Of a stretch of 64,000 nucleotides of DNA, positions 34,099 to 41,929 are shown one piece after another. Each line of letters starts with the position of its first letter. Position 1 is the first letter of the stretch. The stretch covers positions 744,001-808,000 of the forward strand of contig NZ_MTSD02000001.1 in NCBI RefSeq assembly GCF_001995095.2. Reading direction: 5' to 3'. Made by a program: the position numbers and the translations under genes. The stretch comes from Oceanospirillum linum. GTDB taxonomy: Bacteria > Pseudomonadota > Gammaproteobacteria > Pseudomonadales > Halomonadaceae. Below the pieces are notes generated by a model that worked only from the letters and a program-made list of their open reading frames with translations, searched no databases and was not told the DNA's origin.

Positions 34099-34884
34099 TT
34101 ATAAAGTTTGGGTCAGGTTACGCAGCATGCCATCCGCAGCAGATACTACTTTTGAGTTCATCTCATAAGCACGCTGAGTCGAAATCATATTGACCAGCTC
34201 TTCAACGGCATTAACATTTGAGTTTTCCAGCATCTTATGCTCTATTGAGGCAAAACCATCCTCATTCGGCACACCAACAATTGGAGCCCCGGATGCTGCC
34301 GTCTCTTTGAACAGGTTACCGCCTACAGACTGCAAGCCGGTCGGGTTAACAAAGTCAGCAATAGTAATCTGACCAACTTCATCCTCTTCAGGCTGCCCTG
34401 GCAGCTTTACAGAAACGATACCATCCTTACTGATACTGACCGACTGAGCATCTTCAGGAATTTCTATCACAGGCTCCAAAAGAAAACCGGTAGCCGTTAC
34501 CATCTCGCCTTCAGCATTCACCTGGAACTGGCCATTGCGGGTATAGCCCAGCGTACCATCAGGCATCTGGATCTGGAAAAAACCTCTGCCATCCAAAGCC
34601 ATATCAAACGGTGCTTCAGTAATCTGCAGGCTGGTGGTTGTATGTATTTTCTGCGTAGCAACAGTCCGCACACCAGTACCCAGCTGCAACCCGGATGGTA
34701 GCTGAGTATTCAAAGAGGATTGGGCACCAGGCTGACGCACTTGTTGATACAGAAGATCCTGAAAGATCGCCCGTTCTTTTTTGAAACCAACCGTGCTCAC
34801 ATTCGCCAGGTTATTAGAAATGGTACGCAGTTGAGTATCCTGTGCACTTAAACCTGTTTTACTTACCCATAAAGCTGCATGCAT
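34099..34884 (-). CDS. flgG: Flagellar distal rod protein FlgG
   Basis: Distal rod subunit of 261 aa, the standard length. The N-terminal rod motif (AALWVSKTGLSAQDTQL, then TISNNLANVSTVGFKKERA, residues 23-41) and the C-terminal LENSNVNAVEELVNMISTQRAYEMNSKV-like helix (key residues S, N, V, N and QRAYE) are complete. It follows flgF by 25 bp and belongs to the flgFGHI unit read from the sigma-54 promoter at 35789. Confidence 0.96.
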   Translation of the reverse strand: MHAALWVSKTGLSAQDTQLRTISNNLANVSTVGFKKERAIFQDLLYQQVRQPGAQSSLNTQLPSGLQLGTGVRTVATQKIHTTTSLQITEAPFDMALDGRGFFQIQMPDGTLGYTRNGQFQVNAEGEMVTATGFLLEPVIEIPEDAQSVSISKDGIVSVKLPGQPEEDEVGQITIADFVNPTGLQSVGGNLFKETAASGAPIVGVPNEDGFASIEHKMLENSNVNAVEELVNMISTQRAYEMNSKVVSAADGMLRNLTQTL

Positions 34885-34909
34885 TGTCTTGTCCTCAATT
34901 CGGTTTTAG

Positions 34910-35650
34910 TTAGCTCATGCGCATAACAGAAGCGGCCGCAGCCGAGTTTTCATCAACGGTTTTCATCATTTTAGTCTGCATCTCGTACTGACGCGTCAGT
35001 GAAAGAATACTAATTAATTCCTGAGCCGCATTCACATTACTCGACTCAAGAAAACCGGACTCTACTGTTACAAAAGCATCAGTCTCAGCGGGCTCACCCG
35101 AGCGCAAACGCATCAGGCCATCCAAGCCCTTCTCCATCTGCTGCTTATCCGGGTTGACCAGCTTAATACGGTCCACCTGAACCAGCTCATTCGCTTCCGC
35201 TCCCTGAGCCTGAACAGAGATAACCCCATCCACACCAATCTCAACATGAGACGCCGGAGGAATCACAACCGGCCCCCCTTCACCCATTACCGGAAGACCT
35301 TTTCCGGTACGCAGAATTCCATTCGGATCAACAACCATCTCACCTGATCGCGTATAAGCTTCATCACCGGTATTAGACTGCACAGCAATCCAACCATCAC
35401 CCTGAATAGCAATATCCAGAGCACGGTCAGTCTGAATAAAAGCACCACTTTGCATATCCGTGGCGGGACGCTCTGTCAGAGCGTAAACACGAGTTGGAAA
35501 ATGCTCACCAAATACCGGCATAGCCCGTGACTGTTCAAAGTCGGCTTTAAAGCCCGTCGTATTAGCATTAGCCAGATTATTTGCCCGAGCCGTTTGCGCC
35601 ATCATGTTATGTTTGGCACCGGTCATCGCAATATAAAGCGCTTTATCCAT
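34910..35650 (-). CDS. flgF: Flagellar proximal rod protein FlgF
   Basis: Proximal rod subunit of 246 aa. The N-terminus MDKALYIAMTGAKHNMMAQ and the rod motif NNLANANTTGFKADFEQSR are those of FlgF, and the C-terminus carries ESSNVNAAQELISILSLTRQ. It is first in the flgFGHI unit, separated from flgE by 234 bp that contain the flgE terminator and a sigma-54 promoter. Confidence 0.95.
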   Translation of the reverse strand: MDKALYIAMTGAKHNMMAQTARANNLANANTTGFKADFEQSRAMPVFGEHFPTRVYALTERPATDMQSGAFIQTDRALDIAIQGDGWIAVQSNTGDEAYTRSGEMVVDPNGILRTGKGLPVMGEGGPVVIPPASHVEIGVDGVISVQAQGAEANELVQVDRIKLVNPDKQQMEKGLDGLMRLRSGEPAETDAFVTVESGFLESSNVNAAQELISILSLTRQYEMQTKMMKTVDENSAAAASVMRMS

Positions 35651-35788
35651 AGTGGGTTACCTCATTATTATCCATTTGACTAAGCGTCATGGGACAACAT
35701 CAATAGGGTGAGCCTTTGCCGCTTTTTCTTTTCCGCACTCTGTTTGAGGCGCCAAAAACGGCAAAGGGCTTACAATTACCTAAGTAAA

Positions 35789-35804
35789 TGCAAGCCCTAT
35801 GCCA
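35789..35804 (-). promoter_or_regulatory. Sigma-54 promoter of flgFGHI
   Basis: Minus strand TGGCAT-AGGGC-TTGCA; the -24 GG and -12 GC are present with correct spacing. It lies about 140 bp before flgF, after the flgE terminator. Confidence 0.85.
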
Positions 35805-35837
35805 GAAGTGACTTTCATGAGGTCAAGCAGGGAAAAT

Positions 35838-35864
35838 TAAAAAAGCCTCTCCTGGGAGAGGCTT
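35838..35864 (-). terminator. Terminator of flgBCDE
   Basis: Hairpin AAGCCTCTC-CTGG-GAGAGGCTT with an A-tract to its left (U-run on the minus strand), 20 bp after the flgE stop. Confidence 0.9.
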
Positions 35865-35884
35865 ATAAAGTTACGAAACGCTGC

Positions 35885-37975
35885 TTATCGCAGGTTGATA
35901 ATCGTCTGAGTCAGCGTATCAGCTGTTTGCAGAGTTTTAGCATTTGCCTGGTAATCACGCTGAGCAATAATCATCTCAACCAGCTCTTCTGAAAGATCAA
36001 CATTTGAATCTTCAAGAGCTTTAGATGTAATGTTACCGGCAATCCCCACACCAGGGGCATTAACAACCGGATCACCCGACTTAGTGGACTCAGCCCACAT
36101 GGTACCGCCAACCGGGGTCAGACCTTGCTGGTTACGGAAGTTAGCCAAAGCAACCTGTCCTACCAGTTTCGTCTGGCTGTTGGTATAACTGGCAATGATC
36201 ATGCCCGCATCATCAATATCCAGCCCTGCCAACTCACCTGTTGCATAGCCATCCTGAGCCAGAGAGGTTGCTCCAAAAGAGCCCGCAAACTGGGTAGTCC
36301 CGGTCAGATCAATTTCAAAGATCTGAGGTTCATCAGAACCATTCTGATTACCGGTACCATCTTTAGGCACCCAGTCTTTGATCGCCATAGTTTTCAACGG
36401 CTCATCCAAAACACCGAACTCCGTGAAGTTAAAAGAGAAATAGTCCGGAGTATTTTCGTTGGCATCCGTCACCTTTTCACCATCAACCGTTACATGCATA
36501 TGCCAGCGGTTATCTGCTGCTTCAGATTCAAAAGCAGACATTACTTTAACCATGGACTCCTGAGCCGAAGCAAGGTCAAACCAATCCAGCTCTACATCTT
36601 GCAATACGTTCAGTGCCAACTGATAAACACCACCTTCTTCTGTACCGGTGTTGGCATCTCGCTCTACTTCAAGCGCATCCAGCATTTGACGGTAAACATC
36701 CTCATAGTCTGAAGCCGCCGCAGGCAAAGGCACATTAGTCATATTGATTTCTGCCGTCAGAGGGTCGGCAGGAGGTACAAGCGTTGTCATAACCGCCATA
36801 CGCAAATCACCAGCAATGGTATCAATACCCGCGTAAGCCCGTTGGCCGCCAGAGATCACGCCATTAAGCTCTGTCAGTGCATCTTCAAAAACAGCATTAG
36901 ACACACCTGAGCTTGGGACGACCGGAAGAAAGTCATCAAGAGCCTTGTAGGCATCCTCATAAAACTCTTTGGTACGTCCTGTGCTAGCATCAACCATATC
37001 CTGAAGAGCTGTTTTTATTTGCTCCAAACGAGTTCCACGATCTTGATCCGCCGCCAGAGTGGTGTCAGTCGCCAATGGCGGAGCAGCTGCAAAGTCTGCT
37101 GAAAACGTTGGTGGCAATATAGCCGCAATATCAGCATCCAGGACACCATCCCCCGTATTGCCCGGAGAGCCCACACCTGCAGCCGCGGTATCATCCTGAC
37201 CGTCCGCATCACCTGGAAACCGATAACCATCGTCAGATACAGGATAACTAACAGGATTCAGCGCACCCGTCAGGCCATGTTTGGCAGCACCAATCAGGGT
37301 TTGAATCGCCCGGGTTGGCTCACCATACTCCGGCAGATAAGGCGGCTGCTTGACGAAGTACTGGGTCATTGTATGGGAGTTACCCAAGGTGTCATAAACG
37401 ACCGACGGATACAGATGGGTATAAGTATCTGAATCATTCGGGTCAAAAATATAGTTAGTCGGCGCATCTGCACGGGAGTCCAGATTAAAGGCAACATCAA
37501 CTTCAGAGGTCGCATTCGGCGAGATGTTCGCCTGTGGGATAAAGATATCATCAATAGCACCAACAGCAATACCATCACCATTGGCATTAGCAGGGTATCC
37601 CTGAAGCTTATAATCCGTATTGGTTACAACATAACCATCTTTATCTACACCAAACATACCTGCCCGGGTGTAATTGATTTCACCGTTACCCGCCTCAACA
37701 ACAAAGAAGCCGTTACCATCAATCGCCATATCAAGGCTTCTCTGGGTAAAGGATGTCCCGCCCTGAGAAAACTGTTGCGAGATATTGGTAACCTGGACAC
37801 CATTACCTGTCTGATTTGATGTAGACCCCATACCAGATGTTGCGTAAACATCCGCAAACTCTGCACGGGATTTTTTAAAACCTACTGTACTGGCGTTAGC
37901 AATATTATTACCAACGGTATCCAAGTGTTTTTTAGCCGCTGACAGGCCAGAAATACCAAGACTGAATGTGCTCAT
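35885..37975 (-). CDS. flgE: Flagellar hook protein FlgE, enlarged
   Basis: Hook subunit of 696 aa, well above the about 400 aa of enteric FlgE. The rod/hook N-terminus (TFSLGISGLSAAKKHLD; NNIANASTVGFKKSRAEF, residues 24-41) and the C-terminal helix (EDSNVDLSEELVEMIIAQR; ending TQTIINLR) are intact. The extra length is a central region (about residues 215-480) rich in Asp, Ala, Pro and Thr. It ends the flgBCDE unit with a terminator. Large hook proteins occur in other marine polar flagellates, so the size may be a lineage trait. Confidence 0.94.
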   Translation of the reverse strand: MSTFSLGISGLSAAKKHLDTVGNNIANASTVGFKKSRAEFADVYATSGMGSTSNQTGNGVQVTNISQQFSQGGTSFTQRSLDMAIDGNGFFVVEAGNGEINYTRAGMFGVDKDGYVVTNTDYKLQGYPANANGDGIAVGAIDDIFIPQANISPNATSEVDVAFNLDSRADAPTNYIFDPNDSDTYTHLYPSVVYDTLGNSHTMTQYFVKQPPYLPEYGEPTRAIQTLIGAAKHGLTGALNPVSYPVSDDGYRFPGDADGQDDTAAAGVGSPGNTGDGVLDADIAAILPPTFSADFAAAPPLATDTTLAADQDRGTRLEQIKTALQDMVDASTGRTKEFYEDAYKALDDFLPVVPSSGVSNAVFEDALTELNGVISGGQRAYAGIDTIAGDLRMAVMTTLVPPADPLTAEINMTNVPLPAAASDYEDVYRQMLDALEVERDANTGTEEGGVYQLALNVLQDVELDWFDLASAQESMVKVMSAFESEAADNRWHMHVTVDGEKVTDANENTPDYFSFNFTEFGVLDEPLKTMAIKDWVPKDGTGNQNGSDEPQIFEIDLTGTTQFAGSFGATSLAQDGYATGELAGLDIDDAGMIIASYTNSQTKLVGQVALANFRNQQGLTPVGGTMWAESTKSGDPVVNAPGVGIAGNITSKALEDSNVDLSEELVEMIIAQRDYQANAKTLQTADTLTQTIINLR

Positions 37976-38000
37976 AATCCTTAATCCTTACTTTCTAAAT

Positions 38001-38708
38001 TTAGAAAAATTCATTCACTTCGCTTAATGCGATCGAGCCTTCACCGGCAAGGTTTAGCCACACTTCACCGCCATTAGCGATAGTGACGCTGTTCACATTA
38101 GCGTTGGTATAGGTTGTAAGACCGAGTGACTGACCATTAATCTCAGCACTTGAAATCACCTGATACAAACCCGGTTGAGCTGGCTCACCATTATCCATGA
38201 CGCCATCCCATTCAAAATCAATCCGGCCTTCTGAAAAAACACCTGATTCATTACGGTACTGACTGGTATCGACGGTCTTTAGCACCTGGCCATTATTATC
38301 CACAATCATCATATCCAGGTTATTCGCACTGGAAGATAGGAAAACACTGCCTGTGAAACTTCCACCCTCAACAAGATTACCGATATTAGATTGAATCTGA
38401 ACTTTTCGCCCCACCAAAGCAGAAGCCTGTAGCGCCTGAGAGGACTGCAGCGAGGTGATAAAGCCTTCAGTTACGGTATTCAGGTTCTGAATACCCTCAA
38501 CCATCGAAAGTTGAGATAACTGCGCCATATATTCCGCATTACCCTGGGGCTCTAACGGATCCTGGTTATTCATTTGTGCAATCATGAGTTTCATAAACTC
38601 ATCTTTACCCATCTCATTACTTTTAGCTGCATTAGCTGCTGCTTCGGCCTGCTTAACAGCATCAATGCTATTATTTGCCCAGAACTCACTATTCGTATTT
38701 ACCGCCAT
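38001..38708 (-). CDS. flgD: Flagellar hook capping protein FlgD
   Basis: Scaffold cap needed for hook polymerisation. It has 235 aa. The N-terminal FlgD motif is GKDEFMKLMIAQMNNQDPLEP (from residue 34; key FMKLM, QMNNQDP) and the C-terminal half holds the Fn3/Tudor-like domain (RIDFEWDGVMDNGEPAQPGLY). It is between flgC (15 bp) and flgE (25 bp), in the usual order. Confidence 0.95.
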   Translation of the reverse strand: MAVNTNSEFWANNSIDAVKQAEAAANAAKSNEMGKDEFMKLMIAQMNNQDPLEPQGNAEYMAQLSQLSMVEGIQNLNTVTEGFITSLQSSQALQASALVGRKVQIQSNIGNLVEGGSFTGSVFLSSSANNLDMMIVDNNGQVLKTVDTSQYRNESGVFSEGRIDFEWDGVMDNGEPAQPGLYQVISSAEINGQSLGLTTYTNANVNSVTIANGGEVWLNLAGEGSIALSEVNEFF

Positions 38709-38723
38709 GATCCGCTACCTCGC

Positions 38724-39176
38724 TTACTGGCCTAACGTCAGAACACGCTGCATCATTGTTTTTGCAGTATTCATGACTTCAACATTGGTTTGAAATGAGC
38801 GAGAAGCAGACAGCATATCCGCCATCTCTTCCACAACATTAACGTTAGGGTAGAACACATAACCTTCTTCGTTAGCCATCGGATGATCCGGTTCAAAACG
38901 GCGCTGAAGCGGGGCATCACTTTCTACGATACCGCGAACTAAAACACCTTCACCGGCACTATCTCTGGGGTCAAAACTGGTCACGGGATTACCTAACTCA
39001 CCCTGCTTATAATTTTCCAGCATAGGAGCAAAAACTGCCTTACGGGCCCGGTAAGTCTCATCAACACTACTGCTGACACTTTGCGCGTTCGCCATATTAC
39101 TGGCGGTGGTATTCAGACGAAGTGTCTGAGCACTCATTCCGCTACCTGCGATATTAAAAACCTTGCCTAAAGACAT
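38724..39176 (-). CDS. flgC: Flagellar proximal rod protein FlgC
   Basis: Proximal rod subunit of 150 aa with the N-terminal rod motif (NIAGSGMSAQTLRLNTTASNMANAQ, residues 8-32) and C-terminal PNVNVVEEMADMLSASRSFQTN helix. Two base pairs separate it from flgB. Its length and ends are those of the family. Confidence 0.95.
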   Translation of the reverse strand: MSLGKVFNIAGSGMSAQTLRLNTTASNMANAQSVSSSVDETYRARKAVFAPMLENYKQGELGNPVTSFDPRDSAGEGVLVRGIVESDAPLQRRFEPDHPMANEEGYVFYPNVNVVEEMADMLSASRSFQTNVEVMNTAKTMMQRVLTLGQ

Positions 39177-39178
39177 AA

Positions 39179-39580
39179 TTATTCACTCCTCAGCGCTTTG
39201 CTTAACCCTTTGAACTTACTATTCAAAAAGGTAAAGCTTGACTGAAATTCAAGAGAGTTACGGGCATATTGTGCCTGCTCAATATCAGTTTCTACCGTAT
39301 TGCCATCAACAGCAGGCTGAGTCGGAATCCGATACTTCAGCGAGCTCTCTGTCACAACGGCTTCGGCAGGTATATGACGCGCATTGGTACGATTCAGCTC
39401 CATGCGATCACGACTCTCATATTCGCCGCGCAGAATTCCTTTAAAATCCAGATCCCGCGCTTTAAAACCCGGTGTATCTGAGTTGGCAATATTGTTTGCC
39501 AGAATCTCAGAGCGTTCCGTGCGCACACGAAGAGCATCGGGATGAATACCCAGAGCGTTTTTAAAACTGATTGCGGTCAT
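39179..39580 (-). CDS. flgB: Flagellar proximal rod protein FlgB
   Basis: Proximal rod subunit of 133 aa, first gene of flgBCDE. The rod motif ILANNIANSDTPGFKARDLDF (residues 26-46) and the C-terminal ARNSLEFQSSFTFLNSKFKG are present. Upstream there is a sigma-54-like site and then the terminator of the acyl-CoA dehydrogenase gene. The flgA and flgM genes that often sit before flgB are not here. Confidence 0.95.
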   Translation of the reverse strand: MTAISFKNALGIHPDALRVRTERSEILANNIANSDTPGFKARDLDFKGILRGEYESRDRMELNRTNARHIPAEAVVTESSLKYRIPTQPAVDGNTVETDIEQAQYARNSLEFQSSFTFLNSKFKGLSKALRSE

Positions 39581-39614
39581 AATTTGCCCTACCTGTTTGC
39601 TTTGCCCTTATAGA

Positions 39615-39630
39615 TACAAACATCGTGCCA
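39615..39630 (-). promoter_or_regulatory. Sigma-54-like promoter of flgBCDE
   Basis: Minus strand TGGCAC-GATGT-TTGTA. The -24 element is perfect; the -12 element has GT where GC is expected. It is 35 bp before the flgB ATG, the only candidate seen there. Confidence 0.6.
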
Positions 39631-39731
39631 AATAAAAAAAACCTTAAAAAACAAATAGATAAATATTTAAAAAAAACATAAAACAGAAAGAAGTACTTTA
39701 AAAGGAAGTAGTTTGCCGCTTTTCCCAGGCA

Positions 39732-39754
39732 TAAAAAAACCGCCCGAAGGCGGT
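39732..39754 (-). terminator. Terminator of the acyl-CoA dehydrogenase unit
   Basis: Hairpin ACCGCC-CGAA-GGCGGT preceded by seven A residues on the plus strand (U-run for minus-strand RNA). Confidence 0.88.
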
Positions 39755-39786
39755 CAATGGTACACGTTAATGATTGAGCTCCGGGT

Positions 39787-40944
39787 TCAACCCAGCTCCT
39801 TCAGAATTTCCCTTGCGATAATCACTCGTTGGATTTCGCTAGTACCTTCATAAATAGTGGTGACACGGGCGTCCCGGGCAAAGCGCTCCAGTGGGTACTC
39901 TTTGACGTAGCCGTTGCCACCCATAAGCTGTAGAGCACTGTAGCAGGCGGTATTGGCTTTTTCAGTGGCATAGAGTTTGGCCATCGAGGCTTCTTTGGCA
40001 AAAGGTAGACCTTGCTCTTTTTTCCAGGCCGCACTCATCAGCAACAAACGCGCTGCTTCCAATTCGGTATAATGATCCGCCATCATCCACTGTAATCCCT
40101 GAAAAGCAGCCAGTGGCTTACCAAACTGTTCCCGTTCTTTGGTGTAGCGCGCCGCGTAGTCTATAGCTGCACTGCCGATGCCTAGCGCCAGAGAACCGAT
40201 ACCAATGCGCCCCCCTGCCAGTTCTGCCACGGCAATACGGAAACCATCATTCAACTTGCCCATAATGGCAGAGTCCGGTACACGGCAGTTATCAAATACA
40301 ACCTCGTTGGTAGCGGAGGCCTTTTGGCCCATTTTATCCTCTGCTTTGCTGATGGTAATACCAGGATTATCTGCATCAACCAAAAAGCAGGAGATGCCCT
40401 TACCTTTAGGAGCATCTTTATCTGTCACCGCCCAGACCACAAAAACACCGGCATATTCAGCGCTACTGATCCACTGCTTAGCACCGTTGATCACCCAGTC
40501 TTCGCCATCTTTAATGGCACTGGCACGCATACCGGAAGGATCTGATCCCGCATTAGCTTCACTTAAACAGAAGCTACCTGCAGCAAATTCGCCACTGCAT
40601 ATTTTAGGAATATACTTCTGGCGCTGCTCTTCGTTACCCACTTCCTGAATCACTTCGGCCACCATATTGGTTACCGACATGGTAACGGCGGTGGAGGCAC
40701 AGGCCCGGGCAATTTCTGTCATCGCAACGCTAAAAGCAACCACACCGGCTTCAGAGCCGCCATATTCCGCTTTTACATTCAGCCCCATGAAGCCCAGATC
40801 TGAAAGCTTTTTCAGGTTGGATAACAGAGTCTCTCTATTGCCAGTCTGATCCAGTTCTGCAGCCACTGGCTCCAGTTCTGTTTCGGCGAATTTACGCGCC
40901 ATATCCTGAATCATCTGCTGCTCTTCGGTTAATGCCATCTGCAT
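39787..40944 (-). CDS. Acyl-CoA dehydrogenase
   Basis: FAD-dependent dehydrogenase that introduces the alpha,beta double bond in an acyl-CoA, passing electrons to ETF. The start is set at ATG 40944 (MQMALTEEQQ), with GAGGAA nine to ten bases before; 385 aa. The signatures FCLSEANAGSDPSG and QWISSAEYAG and the catalytic Glu region YEGTSEIQRVIIARE are visible. The short-/branched-chain type is likely from its length and sequence style. It is last in the synthetase-SDR-dehydrogenase unit, so it acts on the CoA ester made by the first gene; the chain length is not determined. Confidence 0.9.
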   Translation of the reverse strand: MQMALTEEQQMIQDMARKFAETELEPVAAELDQTGNRETLLSNLKKLSDLGFMGLNVKAEYGGSEAGVVAFSVAMTEIARACASTAVTMSVTNMVAEVIQEVGNEEQRQKYIPKICSGEFAAGSFCLSEANAGSDPSGMRASAIKDGEDWVINGAKQWISSAEYAGVFVVWAVTDKDAPKGKGISCFLVDADNPGITISKAEDKMGQKASATNEVVFDNCRVPDSAIMGKLNDGFRIAVAELAGGRIGIGSLALGIGSAAIDYAARYTKEREQFGKPLAAFQGLQWMMADHYTELEAARLLLMSAAWKKEQGLPFAKEASMAKLYATEKANTACYSALQLMGGNGYVKEYPLERFARDARVTTIYEGTSEIQRVIIAREILKELG

Positions 40945-40991
40945 CGCGGTCTTCCTCAATTCTTCAAATTAAGCGGCATATTCAATATGGT

Positions 40992-41753
40992 TCAAACCAT
41001 ACGAATGGCACCATCCAAGCGGATCACCTCGCCGTTCAGCATGGTATTTTCAATAATATGACAGGCCATTGCTGCAAACTCTGCAGGCTTACCTAAGCGT
41101 TTAGGGAAAGGTACTGAGTTACCCAAAGCCTCAACAGCTTCGTCGGGAATATCGCTCATCATTGGTGTTTCAAATACCCCCGGTGCCAGTGTCATCACCC
41201 GGATACCATGACGGGAGAGTTCACGGGCTAGAGGCAGCGCCATACCGGCAACACCCGCTTTAGATGAGGCGTAAGAGGCCTGACCAACCTGACCATCAAA
41301 GGCGGCAATAGAAGCTGTGTTGATAATAATGCCGCGTTCGTTATCCGCCAGAGGCTCATTTTTAGCCATCGCCTGAGCAGCCAGTCGGTTCACATTAAAT
41401 GTACCCACTAAGTTGATATTCACGCCTTTAGCAAACAGCTCAAGAGAGGCTGGATTCAACTCACGATCCAACAGTTTTTGTACAACAACAATACCGGCGC
41501 AGTGAACAACACCGTGCAGGGCACCGTATGACTCAACGGCTAAATTAACGGCGTTTTGCACATCCTCTTCCGAGGTAATATCAGTGGCGATAAAACTTGC
41601 CGCCTGACCCAGCTCCGCTGCTAGCTCGACACCGGCCTTGTTGATATCAGCCAGTACCACATTAGCTCCCTGCTCGATCAGACTGCGGGTTGTCGCTTCG
41701 CCTAAACCTGAAGCAGCGCCAGTGACCAGAAAGGTTTTTCCTGAAATTTTCAT
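40992..41753 (-). CDS. 3-hydroxyacyl-CoA dehydrogenase of the SDR family
   Basis: Short-chain dehydrogenase of 253 aa resembling type II 3-hydroxyacyl-CoA dehydrogenase (HSD17B10-like), which oxidises 3-hydroxyacyl-CoA with NAD+. The cofactor motif TGAASGLG (residues 12-19), NTASIAAFDGQVGQASYASSK with catalytic Ser, Tyr and Lys, and the C-terminal MACHIIENTMLNGEVIRLDG are present. Lying between an acyl-CoA synthetase and an acyl-CoA dehydrogenase, and near a thiolase, it would complete beta-oxidation, although an enoyl-CoA hydratase is missing from the cluster. Confidence 0.87.
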   Translation of the reverse strand: MKISGKTFLVTGAASGLGEATTRSLIEQGANVVLADINKAGVELAAELGQAASFIATDITSEEDVQNAVNLAVESYGALHGVVHCAGIVVVQKLLDRELNPASLELFAKGVNINLVGTFNVNRLAAQAMAKNEPLADNERGIIINTASIAAFDGQVGQASYASSKAGVAGMALPLARELSRHGIRVMTLAPGVFETPMMSDIPDEAVEALGNSVPFPKRLGKPAEFAAMACHIIENTMLNGEVIRLDGAIRMV

Positions 41754-41773
41754 GGAGTTTCTCTCACGTTTAC

Positions 41774-41836
41774 GTTGCCACGTCGGGCGTGGGAACGAGT
41801 TGACTCTTAACAGGCTCCCACGCTCGGCATGGTAGC
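41774..41836. repeat. REP-like imperfect inverted repeat
   Basis: Two 21-base arms (41774-41794 and 41816-41836), each containing the GCGTGGGA/TCCCACGC core, pair with about four mismatches around a 21-base spacer. This core is familiar from intergenic repeats in many marine gammaproteobacteria. It lies between the SDR and acyl-CoA synthetase genes. Confidence 0.6.
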
Positions 41837-41865
41837 CAAAATAGTTTGTCTTTGCCGCGATAGCA

Positions 41866-41889
41866 TGTCGGGCTAAAGCCCGACCTACA
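41866..41889. repeat. Second REP-like palindrome
   Basis: Perfect arms GTCGGGCT / AGCCCGAC (41867-41874 and 41877-41884) within a longer TGT...CCTACA context. This short hairpin is a known kind of dispersed intergenic repeat; it could also weaken read-through into the SDR gene. No U-run follows. Confidence 0.6.
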
Positions 41890-41929
41890 AAACGATGAAT
41901 GCAAAAGTTACGAGCCGTAAAGCTATAAG

